Shown: one piece after another, positions 1 to 5,738 of the stretch
Position numbering within the stretch: the first letter of the stretch is position 1
How the letters are laid out: each line of letters starts with the position of its first letter
Source: PALSA-607 sp036509315
GTDB lineage: Bacteria > Actinomycetota > Actinomycetes > Acidothermales > Acidothermaceae
Reading direction: 5' to 3'
Assembly (NCBI GenBank): GCA_036509315.1
Contig: DATCFU010000194.1
Location: 1 to 6,641, forward strand
Length of the DNA: 6,641 nucleotides
Program-made: the position numbers and the translations under genes
The notes under the pieces: generated by a model
The model's database searches: none
What the model saw: the letters and a program-made list of their open reading frames with translations, nothing else
Told to the model about the DNA's origin: nothing

Positions 1-1050
1 GGCGGCCAGGCGATTGTCGCGCCAGCGGGCGATGCGCACCCATCGGTCGACCGACAGCAAGCGTTGTGCACGTTGCTGGCAGGCGAAGACATCAGCCATT
101 TCGACGTCCTGGATGCCGATTCTGGCTTTAGCCTGGTTCTCGCGAAGGTCACGATCGCGGATCAACTACTCGCGTCGCCCATAAACGTCGGTGGAGAGGC
201 CGGCGCGCAATCGCCGCCACCCTTGACGTCGTTTCACGCAAGGCTGGCCTGGGTCGGCGTGATTGATCCTCCTTGGATATCGACCTGCGGACCGGACGGA
301 TTCGCCTCGACCACGCCGGGGCCTCCGCTCGTCCCGTACCAGCTGCTGATTCTCGACGCCGAGACAGGAGCTGAGGGGGTTGTTTACGGTGCTCGCAGCT
401 ATAGCCCGTGCATGGGCAGCGCAGCGTCCGGGCCAGACGTGTCGACGTTGATGGTTGAAGCTTCGGCGCCTTGGAGATTGCTGTCGCGTGATCCGGGCGG
501 ACTCTTCGGAACCATCGAAGCGACAGTCAACAGCTGCGACAGCTACGGCGGCGGAGCCAACACTTCTCGCGCCCACACCGGCGAACTGGAGTTCGACGTC
601 TCCCGACCGATTGCGCAATGCGGCACTGCGCACGACACCATCCAGATCTTGCACGCACCGACAGCCAGCGACCCGCTTCCGCTATCGCTCACGCACGCGC
701 CCCTTGGCTATGTCGACGTCCCGCCCGACACCGAGCCGGGCACCGCCCTCGATCCCACCGCGTTGCTCTGTGAACAGTCCGAAACGCAGGGTCAGGTTGT
801 CGCGGCGTATTACCCCACCACCATTGGCGACCTGCTGTCGGCACGGGAGGGGCCGCCGCCTGGTCACCCGTTGGTCGATAGCGACGCCACCAAGTTCCCC
901 GCATCGGCGCGGGCAGCGTGGTGCGAGGTCAAGTCGGCCTCGGGATACGCGATCGACATCGTCGGCCCCGATGGCACCCACATCAGCGGCGACATCTACA
1001 CGTCGACCACGTTCACCGACATGAGCAACGGGCCGCCGACGGTGCCCTAA
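1..1050 (+). CDS. Unrecognised Cys-containing protein, probably exported (5' partial)
   Basis: The reading frame is open from the first base of the window, so the true start and any signal peptide lie upstream; 349 residues are visible before the TAA stop. I do not recognise a family. The visible part is rich in Gly, Pro, Ser, Thr and Ala, has few Lys and no transmembrane segment. It contains seven cysteines, in contexts such as STCGPDG, SPCMGS, NSCDSYGG, AQCGTA, LLCEQ and AWCEV. Spaced cysteines in a low-Lys, beta-rich protein are typical of secreted or cell-envelope actinobacterial proteins with disulfides, so export is inferred. The C-terminal part (about residues 257-349) has a Cys pair (Cys257, Cys308) and a strand-turn motif IDIVGPDG. 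It ends 10 bases before the end of the convergent lipoprotein gene, leaving no room for separate terminators. A TTG at 64 could serve as a start but is only an internal codon in this reading. Coding status is supported by length and codon bias; function is unknown. Confidence 0.75.
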   Translation, partial: GGQAIVAPAGDAHPSVDRQQALCTLLAGEDISHFDVLDADSGFSLVLAKVTIADQLLASPINVGGEAGAQSPPPLTSFHARLAWVGVIDPPWISTCGPDGFASTTPGPPLVPYQLLILDAETGAEGVVYGARSYSPCMGSAASGPDVSTLMVEASAPWRLLSRDPGGLFGTIEATVNSCDSYGGGANTSRAHTGELEFDVSRPIAQCGTAHDTIQILHAPTASDPLPLSLTHAPLGYVDVPPDTEPGTALDPTALLCEQSETQGQVVAAYYPTTIGDLLSAREGPPPGHPLVDSDATKFPASARAAWCEVKSASGYAIDIVGPDGTHISGDIYTSTTFTDMSNGPPTVP

Positions 1051-1060
1051 CGTCGTTGTG

Positions 1061-2299
1061 TCAGTTGAGTGGCGTGATCGCCGCCGGGTTAGGCGCGATG
1101 AGCAACTGGCCGCCACAGGAGCTCATTGGTGGCTCGGCGGCCCCGGCTCCGTTCGGCACCGCTGTCGCGCTGCCAGCGATAGTGACTGACCAGTCCGCCG
1201 GCAGGACGACGTCGCTGGTGCATGAACTGTCCGGTCCCCTGGCGTCGGCCTCAAGAGGTATCCACGCAATCACAGCGTTCTTTGGTGCGCCTTCGCCAGC
1301 CGCGCGCGGTGGCGCCTTGGCCGTCAGGACCAGGTCGGCGGCGACGGGGAGGGTCAAGCGATTGGTGACGGAGTTGCCACCAGCGTCGACTCCGACGACC
1401 GAGACTGGTCCGGTCAGCGTGCATGGCGTCGCCCCGATGTCGCGGACGTCGAGATCGGAAAATGCATCGCCGGTTCCGTACTGAACGCCGTGGTAGTCGA
1501 AGGCGAGTTGGCTAAGCGAGCATGCCGGTGCTGGTTGCTGACTGAGGAGCACATCAACTTCGGTCGTGCTCCCGATCATGCCCGCCCCAGCAGGTGGATC
1601 TTGCAGCACGACAGTGCCAGGGCTCAGCAACGGATCGGTGACGCGGTCGTCGCTGGCAATCGTCATCCCTGCCCGCGTAATGACTTGGGTAGCCTCCGCC
1701 AAGGACAAGCCAGTCGCATCTGGTATCGGTGGCGAGTCGTCTTTTGCGGCAGGCGAAATCGCGTCGGTCGACAGGTACTCGGCTAACTTCGGCGGTATTA
1801 GCCAGGTGTGTCCTGCCACAGATGCGATCGGATGATCACACCCCACCGAGCTGATCTCGACGTCCTCGTGCTGCTGAGGTGGGCCTCGGAATTCAAATCT
1901 GAGCAACACGTCGGGCTTGTACAAGCAGGTCGCTGTGCCCTGCGGTGCAAGATCGAGCAGCTTTCCGATGTTGGTCGCGTCGTTTCCACTTAGGGTCACG
2001 GGTCCGCCCCGCCCGGCAACTGCCCCAGGGTGACAAACGAGCACGCTGTCGGCGCCGGGATCCAGCACGGGCACAGAGCCAGCCTTCTCATCGACGGGAT
2101 CGAGGCATGGGTCAGGCGAACCGCTCACGGGGGCACTGGATACCGGCGGGCTCGTGACGGCAGCACTCGAGGCTGCGCTGCTAGCCGGGCCGATTGAGGT
2201 GACCGGAGGTGCCGAACCGGCAGCGTGACTCATGGATTGGGCAGCGCAACCCGCAACGAGCAGAACGGCGAAAACGACGGCACTGATCGGCGTCCGCAC
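1061..2299 (-). CDS. Lipoprotein with PASTA and DUF4232-like domains
   Basis: This is a predicted membrane-anchored extracellular lipoprotein of 412 residues from the GTG at 2299. The start MRTPISAVVFAVLLVAGC is a short type II signal peptide with lipobox LVAG-C, lipidated at Cys18. A Ser/Ala/Pro/Val-rich linker follows to about residue 63. Residues 65-180 form an N-terminal domain with four cysteines (65, 89, 125, 154) and the LLRFEF...GC pattern often seen in actinobacterial secreted proteins. Residues 192-254 form one PASTA domain (PDATGLSLAEATQVITRAGM, later QDPPAGAGM and TTEVDVLLSQ); PASTA domains of kinases and penicillin-binding proteins bind peptidoglycan fragments or beta-lactams. 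Residues 258-412 resemble DUF4232, with Cys260, 293, 360 and 395. No kinase or transpeptidase domain is present, so a cell-wall-sensing or binding role is only inferred. A GTG at 2317 would add six residues, but the AAGGGA site at 2304-2309 fits only the GTG at 2299. The gene is divergent from the oxidoreductase gene and convergent with the upstream partial gene. Confidence 0.87.
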   Translation of the reverse strand: MRTPISAVVFAVLLVAGCAAQSMSHAAGSAPPVTSIGPASSAASSAAVTSPPVSSAPVSGSPDPCLDPVDEKAGSVPVLDPGADSVLVCHPGAVAGRGGPVTLSGNDATNIGKLLDLAPQGTATCLYKPDVLLRFEFRGPPQQHEDVEISSVGCDHPIASVAGHTWLIPPKLAEYLSTDAISPAAKDDSPPIPDATGLSLAEATQVITRAGMTIASDDRVTDPLLSPGTVVLQDPPAGAGMIGSTTEVDVLLSQQPAPACSLSQLAFDYHGVQYGTGDAFSDLDVRDIGATPCTLTGPVSVVGVDAGGNSVTNRLTLPVAADLVLTAKAPPRAAGEGAPKNAVIAWIPLEADARGPDSSCTSDVVLPADWSVTIAGSATAVPNGAGAAEPPMSSCGGQLLIAPNPAAITPLN

Positions 2300-2388
2300 T
2301 AAGTCCCTTGTTCTCACCTCTCGTGGACGCGACCGGGCCGCGAACGGTTGCCTGGAAGAACGGACCTGTTCTGCGGGTTGGCCATGAC
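2300..2388. promoter_or_regulatory. Divergent intergenic region (lipoprotein / oxidoreductase)
   Basis: These 89 bases separate the two divergent starts and must hold the promoters for both genes if each is transcribed on its own. I see no convincing -10/-35 pair on either strand and no clear inverted repeat that would serve as an operator, so no individual site is assigned. Confidence 0.4.
2304..2309 (-). promoter_or_regulatory. Ribosome binding site deciding the lipoprotein start
   Basis: The minus strand reads AAGGGA four bases before the GTG at 2299. The alternative GTG at 2317 has only GAGAG directly touching it, which is too close to work as a Shine-Dalgarno site. The site lies inside the longer reading frame, so it argues for the shorter 412-residue product. 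Confidence 0.5.
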
Positions 2389-3411
2389 GTGACCAGACTC
2401 AACGACGTCCCCCTTTCCGTTCTCGACCTCGCGCCCATTCCGACCGGAACGAGCGTCGGTGAGGCGCTGCGCAGCAGCATCGCGCTCGCGCAGCGTGCCG
2501 AGCAGCTTGGCTTCGTCCGCTTCTGGGTGGCCGAGCACCACAACATGCCGGGCATCGCGAGTTCGTCGCCGGCCGTGCTCATCGGCCATATCGCGGGAGC
2601 CACCAGCACGTTGCGCGTCGGATCCGGCGGCGTCATGTTGCCGAACCACTCGTCGCTCGTAGTCGCCGAACAGTTCGGCATGCTCGACGCGCTACACCCC
2701 GGACGCATCGACCTCGGCATCGGACGCGCGCCAGGGAGTGACCAGCTGACTGCACTCGCGCTGCGTCGGTCAGCGGAAGCACTGAGCGCCGACGATTTTC
2801 CGTCACAGCTGACGAATCTGCGGTACTACTTCAGCAACGAGTGGCCTGCTGGCCATCCGTTCGCGGCGATCACCGCAGTGCCGGGTGCCGGTGCGAAGCC
2901 TGATGTCTGGCTGCTCGGATCGAGCGACTACAGCGCGCAGGTGGCCGCGATGCTCGGGTTGCCGTTCGCGTTCGCGCACCACTTCAGTCCGGCCAACACG
3001 CTGCCCGCACTTGCCTTGTACCGCAGCCTGTTTCAGCCGTCAGCGACATTGGATCATCCGCACACGATGATCGGCGTAGGCGTGACATGCGCTCCGACGG
3101 ACGACGAGGCGCTTCGTCTCGCGGCACCTGCGGCATTGTCATTCCTGCGGGTCAGAACCGGGCGACCTTCAACGCTGCCGTCGCCCGAAGAGACCGCCGC
3201 GTACAACTACACGCCGGAAGAGCGCGCATTCGTCGACAACCGGATCGCGACGCAGGTCATCGGTTCACCAGACACGGTTCGCGACGGCTTGACCGCGCTG
3301 CTCGACGACACCGACGCCGATGAGCTGATGATCACGACGACGACGTTCGATCCGGCCGACCGCACGCGCTCGTTCGAGTTAGTCGCCGACCTCGCCTCGC
3401 GCACCAAGTAG
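2389..3411 (+). CDS. LLM-class flavin-dependent oxidoreductase (luciferase family, group 1)
   Basis: This is a cytoplasmic single-domain TIM-barrel enzyme of the bacterial luciferase-like superfamily, using FMNH2 or F420H2 with an organic substrate that the sequence does not reveal. From the GTG at 2389 it has 340 residues, in the usual range for the group 1 (TIGR03558-like) subfamily. Its signatures are PLSVLDLAPIPTGTS at the N-terminus; RFWVAEHHNMPGIASSSP with AEHH at about residues 48-51; LRVGSGGVMLPNHSSLVVAEQ at about 75-95; PGRIDLGIGRAPGSDQ at about 104-119; KPDVWLLGSS in the middle; and a C-terminal VIGSPDTVRDGL segment before the last helix. Upstream in-frame starts (TTG 2308, GTG 2323) would add unconserved residues and the first would overlap the divergent lipoprotein gene. 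None of the starts has a good Shine-Dalgarno site, so the exact start is uncertain. It stands alone, with a terminator region after it. Family certain, substrate unknown. Confidence 0.9.
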   Translation: MTRLNDVPLSVLDLAPIPTGTSVGEALRSSIALAQRAEQLGFVRFWVAEHHNMPGIASSSPAVLIGHIAGATSTLRVGSGGVMLPNHSSLVVAEQFGMLDALHPGRIDLGIGRAPGSDQLTALALRRSAEALSADDFPSQLTNLRYYFSNEWPAGHPFAAITAVPGAGAKPDVWLLGSSDYSAQVAAMLGLPFAFAHHFSPANTLPALALYRSLFQPSATLDHPHTMIGVGVTCAPTDDEALRLAAPAALSFLRVRTGRPSTLPSPEETAAYNYTPEERAFVDNRIATQVIGSPDTVRDGLTALLDDTDADELMITTTTFDPADRTRSFELVADLASRTK

Positions 3412-3449
3412 CGAGCGAACAAAAGTCGTCAGCCTGCCGACGCTCTCTT

Positions 3450-3463
3450 ACGCTCTTAAGCGT
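3450..3463 (+). terminator. Small hairpin after the oxidoreductase gene
   Basis: ACGCT (3450-3454) and AGCGT (3459-3463) form a 5-bp stem with loop CTTA. A competing outer stem, GACGCT (3439-3444) with AGCGTC (3459-3464), is also possible. It lies about 40 bases after the oxidoreductase stop and is not followed by a T-tract, so termination activity is doubtful. It may simply be a minor structure before the stronger hairpin at 3505-3543. Confidence 0.25.
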
Positions 3464-3504
3464 CCTGGGGCTGACAAGTCTGAGGAACAGGGATCTGGAT
3501 CCAC

Positions 3505-3543
3505 AAACAGAGGGGCGGCCGCGAATGGCGGCCGCCCCTGTTT
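3505..3543. terminator. Strong bidirectional terminator hairpin
   Basis: AGGGGCGGCCGC (3511-3522) and GCGGCCGCCCCT (3528-3539) form a perfect 12-bp GC-rich stem with loop GAATG. Four further pairs, AAAC (3505-3508) with GTTT (3540-3543), extend it after a two-base bulge (AG, 3509-3510). Short T-rich stretches follow on both strands (GTTTCC on plus, GTTTGTGG on minus). It sits between two convergent genes, 94 bases past the oxidoreductase stop and 27 bases past the His-rich gene stop. This is the expected place for a shared Rho-independent terminator. Confidence 0.85.
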
Positions 3544-3569
3544 CCTAACTGGGCTGTTGGTTTTACTGA

Positions 3570-3971
3570 CTACCGCGGTGCCAGAACCCCCTGTGGCCAC
3601 ACCGCTTCGGTGATTCCATTGCCCTCGATCGAAACGGTCAAAGCCCGCCTCCCGTCCGCCCCCCACAGGTCGTACGTGCCGGCCGCAAGGCCGTAGTACA
3701 CGGCCGCGTATGCCGTTCCGCCTGGAAACTCGCGGGTGTGCACAGCGACGTGTCGCCGACGCTCAGGCTCGCCGTCCGGACTGATCTCTATCTCTGCACC
3801 GACTAAGTCGGCCGATGTGTACAGCACCAACGCACCGAAGTCGTCACCGATGTCGAGCACCGTCGGTCCCTGTCCGGCCACATGGTTGTGGCCAGACAGG
3901 TGACCCGCGTGATCGTGATCGTGATCGTGACTGTGCGAATGCGAGTGATCGGAGTGAGCGTGGCCGGTCAT
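3570..3971 (-). CDS. His-rich protein with small beta domain, third gene of the DUF4331 cluster
   Basis: This 133-residue protein begins with a histidine tract: His at positions 4, 6, 9, 11, 13, 15, 17, 19, 21, 24, 28 and 30, alternating with Ser and Asp. Such tracts bind zinc, nickel, copper or cobalt in metal chaperones and transporters. Residues about 37-129 form a strand-rich domain (TVLDIGDDFGALVLYTSADL, VGAEIEISPDG, RRRHVAVHTREFPGGTAYAAVYYGL, AAGTYDLWG, ALTVSIEGNGITEAVW), resembling uncharacterised actinobacterial proteins with a VLDIG...GALV opening. It has no signal peptide, membrane helix or cysteine, so a cytoplasmic location is likely. The ATG lies one base after the DUF4331 stop (TAACATG), so translation is probably coupled; no clear Shine-Dalgarno site precedes it. 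A GTG at codon 38 (3860) is preceded by AGGGA and could give a 96-residue form without the His tract. Metal binding is inferred from composition, and the exact role is unknown. Confidence 0.85.
   Translation of the reverse strand: MTGHAHSDHSHSHSHDHDHDHAGHLSGHNHVAGQGPTVLDIGDDFGALVLYTSADLVGAEIEISPDGEPERRRHVAVHTREFPGGTAYAAVYYGLAAGTYDLWGADGRRALTVSIEGNGITEAVWPQGVLAPR
3870..3899 (-). other. Stable hairpin inside the His-rich gene
   Basis: On the minus-strand transcript, 3899-3887 (CUGUCUGGCCACA) pairs with 3882-3870 (UGUGGCCGGACAG) over 13 positions. Twelve are Watson-Crick pairs and one is G-U, closed by the 4-base loop ACCA. It lies exactly between the codons of the His tract and those of the beta domain. 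No T-tract follows, so it is not an ordinary terminator. It could pause ribosomes, shield an internal start, or be a by-product of the repeated His/Gly codons. Confidence 0.6.
3909..3930 (-). repeat. Tandem GTGATC hexamer repeat in the His tract
   Basis: The plus strand shows three full copies of GTGATC followed by GTGA. On the coding strand this gives alternating CAC/GAT-type codons for the His-Asp run. The unit is six bases, so gain or loss of a copy by replication slippage would keep the frame and change the number of His-Asp pairs. Confidence 0.8.
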
Positions 3972-3972
3972 G

Positions 3973-5331
3973 TTAGGCCGCGCTATATCCGTCGTGCGGC
4001 ATGTTGAGGTACGGGAACACGTTCTGCGTCGGCGTCATGGACGAGCCGTCATCGATCTTGCTGGTGGCGGCGTCGGGAGTGAACGACTTGTCGACCAGCG
4101 GGATCAGCAGACCGGCGATGGCCCGAAGTTCGATGGTGACGACGTCGTCGGTGACGCGACGGCCGTTCGGGAACCCTGCCGGGTCGCCGCCCGCGAGGCC
4201 GGCCGGGCTGGCCTTGTCAGGCGCAGTGGCAGGGATCGCGAGGTTGAGGCGCAGCATGTCCGCGACGACTTTGCCGGTGTAGTTCTGGAAGCCGGGGATG
4301 ACGCCCGACGGGATGCCGGTACCAAGGATCGCGACCAGGTCGGCACGCGGCTTGGTGTAGGCAGCGAGGTTCTTGAAGACGCCGGGGTAGAGGACCGGAA
4401 GCAGGCCCGCAACCTCAGGGTGCAAGAACGACGCCGCGTAGTCCGAGTCGTTCGAAGGCTTGCTGTGGTTCCAGTCGTCCTTCGAACCCATCGGGATGAC
4501 GACCTCGTTGATCAGCGGGTTGCCGAGACGGGAAACCTGCTCCCAACCGCCGAGGTTCTGTGCCGACGCGCCGGGGCCCTCGTACACGTGAGTGCGCTGG
4601 CGGCTTGCCGTCGTCCAGATGCCGACGACCGAATCCATCCGTGCCGGGTCGTACGGGGTCTTGCCGCTAACGGTGAGGTCGCTGAGCGGAACGCGCATCG
4701 CGATGCTGTGCACGTTCAGGTCGGCCAACGAGTTGACACCGCTCGCTGCTGGCGAGGAGATGACGTGCAAGTTCTGGAACGGGCGCAAGTCGAGCAGATC
4801 GAACACCGAGCCGAGGTCGACGTGGAACGCGTCTGCACGCTGGCCGGCGAAGAACGTCCGGTCGCCGATGCCGTGCACGCATTGCGCGGCGAGGTGCTCG
4901 TAGTTCGGGGTCGAGCGGGGTCCGATGTTGCAGGGCGGCACTTCGAGGTTGCCGCCGAGAAACTCGACCTGGCCGCCCCGCGTGGTGCGCGTCACCGAGT
5001 AGTACTGGCGACGGTTGAAGTGCGGGTCGAAGATCGAGGTGATCTGACCGGTGTTGTAGAGGAACGTGTTCTTGTTGAACACGACCGTGTGGAAGCGGAA
5101 GCCGTAGGTGATGTCGGCCTGCGCGTCGCCGCGGTTCGAGATGTGAATCTCGTAGAGAACGTCGTCGCCGAACTCGAAGAAGTTCGGGCCGCCGTCGGGC
5201 AACTGCAGTGGAACGTAGTTGGCGATGATCGTCGCGTACCCGGGCTTGTCCGGGCTTACAAATGCGTAGAGGTCTGAACTGTCGGCTACCGGGTCCTTGG
5301 AGATCTCCGGCGCTTCACGGTGAGAAGACAT
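3973..5331 (-). CDS. DUF4331 family protein
   Basis: This 452-residue protein belongs to the DUF4331 family, whose function is unknown. The family hallmarks are all present in order: N-terminal SSHREAP (2-8); DPVADSSDLYAFVSP (13-27); FFEFGDDVLYEIHISNRGD (51-69) and ITYGFRF (74-80); FFAGQRADAFHVDLG (160-174); RQRTHVYEG then WEQVSRLGNPLINEVVIP (263-280); NGRRVTDDVVTIELRAIAG (389-407); and FPYLNMPHDGY (439-449). Length is normal and the gene looks intact. It has two cysteines (134, 151). Unlike versions in many Gram-negatives, it has no signal peptide; it begins directly at the conserved motif, as do actinobacterial homologues I recall, suggesting a cytoplasmic protein. The ATG is well supported by AGAAGG six bases upstream. 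It is the middle gene of a minus-strand cluster, 98 bases after the small Tat protein gene and one base before the His-rich gene. Family assignment is sure; biochemical role is not known. Confidence 0.95.
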   Translation of the reverse strand: MSSHREAPEISKDPVADSSDLYAFVSPDKPGYATIIANYVPLQLPDGGPNFFEFGDDVLYEIHISNRGDAQADITYGFRFHTVVFNKNTFLYNTGQITSIFDPHFNRRQYYSVTRTTRGGQVEFLGGNLEVPPCNIGPRSTPNYEHLAAQCVHGIGDRTFFAGQRADAFHVDLGSVFDLLDLRPFQNLHVISSPAASGVNSLADLNVHSIAMRVPLSDLTVSGKTPYDPARMDSVVGIWTTASRQRTHVYEGPGASAQNLGGWEQVSRLGNPLINEVVIPMGSKDDWNHSKPSNDSDYAASFLHPEVAGLLPVLYPGVFKNLAAYTKPRADLVAILGTGIPSGVIPGFQNYTGKVVADMLRLNLAIPATAPDKASPAGLAGGDPAGFPNGRRVTDDVVTIELRAIAGLLIPLVDKSFTPDAATSKIDDGSSMTPTQNVFPYLNMPHDGYSAA

Positions 5332-5337
5332 GCGACA

Positions 5338-5343
5338 CCTTCT
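5338..5343 (-). promoter_or_regulatory. Ribosome binding site of the DUF4331 gene
   Basis: The minus strand reads AGAAGG, six bases before the ATG at 5331. This fixes the start at MSSHREAP and excludes an upstream signal peptide in this reading frame. Confidence 0.75.
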
Positions 5344-5384
5344 GTGCTCGCGGTTTATGGGTGAGTTTGAAGCGAAGAACGAGA

Positions 5385-5409
5385 TGAGCTGGCGGGTCCG
5401 GGCAGCTCA
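5385..5409 (-). other. Small hairpin between the Tat-protein and DUF4331 genes
   Basis: TGAGCTG (5385-5391) and CAGCTCA (5403-5409) form a 7-bp stem with an 11-base loop, in the 98-base gap between the two genes. On the minus strand it is followed by a pyrimidine-rich stretch (TCTCGTTCTTCGCTTC). It may act as a partial attenuator or a processing site that lets the two genes be expressed at different levels. The stem is short, so chance is possible. Confidence 0.3.
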
Positions 5410-5429
5410 AGAACGACAGCGGGTGTTGC

Positions 5430-5702
5430 TCAGAGCTGAGTGAGCTTGGCCAGCTTGCGGGCCAAGGCCTTGTCGGTGATCTGCACTTCGCGCTCGCCGC
5501 GCATCACGGTGATGCTGCCTGCCTTCGCGTCCTTGACGAACGCGACGACCGAACCGTCGGGCGCCGGACTGCCGTCGTCGACCGGGGAACCCGACGACTT
5601 CGAGGCGGCGCTTGCCACCCCGGGGACCATCACGGCCACGGTGGCCGCTGCGGCGGTAACGCCAGCACCGCGGATGAAGGCCCTTCTACTGTGCTCTGCC
5701 AT
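5430..5702 (-). CDS. Small Tat-exported protein, first gene of the DUF4331 cluster
   Basis: This is a 90-residue protein with a twin-arginine signal peptide: MAEHSRRAFIRGAG carries the S-R-R-A-F-I motif at residues 5-10, then the hydrophobic stretch VTAAAATVAVMVPGV and an Ala-Ser-Ala cleavage site after about residue 32. The mature part is only about 58 residues: a Ser/Gly/Pro/Asp-rich linker (SGSPVDDGSPAPDG), then SVVAFVKDAKAGSITVMRGE, REVQITDKALARKLAKL. The latter looks like a few strands plus a C-terminal basic helix. It has no cysteines or cofactor motif. Similar small Tat proteins with a PDG-VVA-V-D pattern occur in actinobacteria, from memory and without known function. An upstream in-frame ATG at 5738 would add 12 residues, but GAAGGA at 5711-5716, eight bases before the ATG at 5702, decides for the shorter form. 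As first gene of the cluster it is presumably transcribed with the DUF4331 gene. Confidence 0.85.
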   Translation of the reverse strand: MAEHSRRAFIRGAGVTAAAATVAVMVPGVASAASKSSGSPVDDGSPAPDGSVVAFVKDAKAGSITVMRGEREVQITDKALARKLAKLTQL

Positions 5703-5710
5703 GGTGATGC

Positions 5711-5716
5711 TCCTTC
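5711..5716 (-). promoter_or_regulatory. Ribosome binding site deciding the Tat-protein start
   Basis: The minus strand reads GAAGGA (continuing to GAAGGAG), eight bases before the ATG at 5702. The alternative ATG at 5738 has only a GC-rich stretch before it. The site makes the Tat signal start with the normal short n-region MAEHSRR. Confidence 0.75.
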
Positions 5717-5738
5717 GAAAGCGTTCTGGGCGAGTCAT

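Noticed and set aside
166..654. Open frame of 162 codons on the minus strand inside the first gene
   Set aside because: The product is Arg-rich without domains, while the plus-strand frame is open across the whole region and has natural protein composition.
918..1484. Open frame of 188 codons on the plus strand running past the end of the first gene
   Set aside because: It overlaps the first gene in another frame and then the lipoprotein gene on the opposite strand. The product is low in complexity and no ribosome binding site precedes it.
2308..2388. N-terminal extension of the oxidoreductase from the TTG at 2308
   Set aside because: The 27 extra residues precede the conserved PLSVLDLAPIP start of the family, no ribosome binding site supports them, and they would overlap the ribosome binding site region of the divergent gene.
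3491..3539. BamHI site (GGATCC) and two NotI sites (GCGGCCGC) close together, suggesting cloning-vector sequence
   Set aside because: The NotI sites are the two arms of the terminator hairpin and such palindromes are common in GC-rich stems. Flanking genes are normal chromosomal genes with consistent composition, and no vector backbone is seen.
3970..5277. Long open frame of 435 codons on the plus strand, opposite the DUF4331 gene
   Set aside because: Its product is dominated by Val, Arg, Glu and Asp with no domain or signal, as expected for the complement of a GC-rich gene. The opposite strand encodes a full-length DUF4331 protein with all family hallmarks.
5429..5440. Inverted repeat CTCAG-AG-CTGAG at the end of the Tat-protein gene
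   Set aside because: The loop is only two bases (or the stem four pairs), and it overlaps the last codons and stop. It is too weak to call a terminator.
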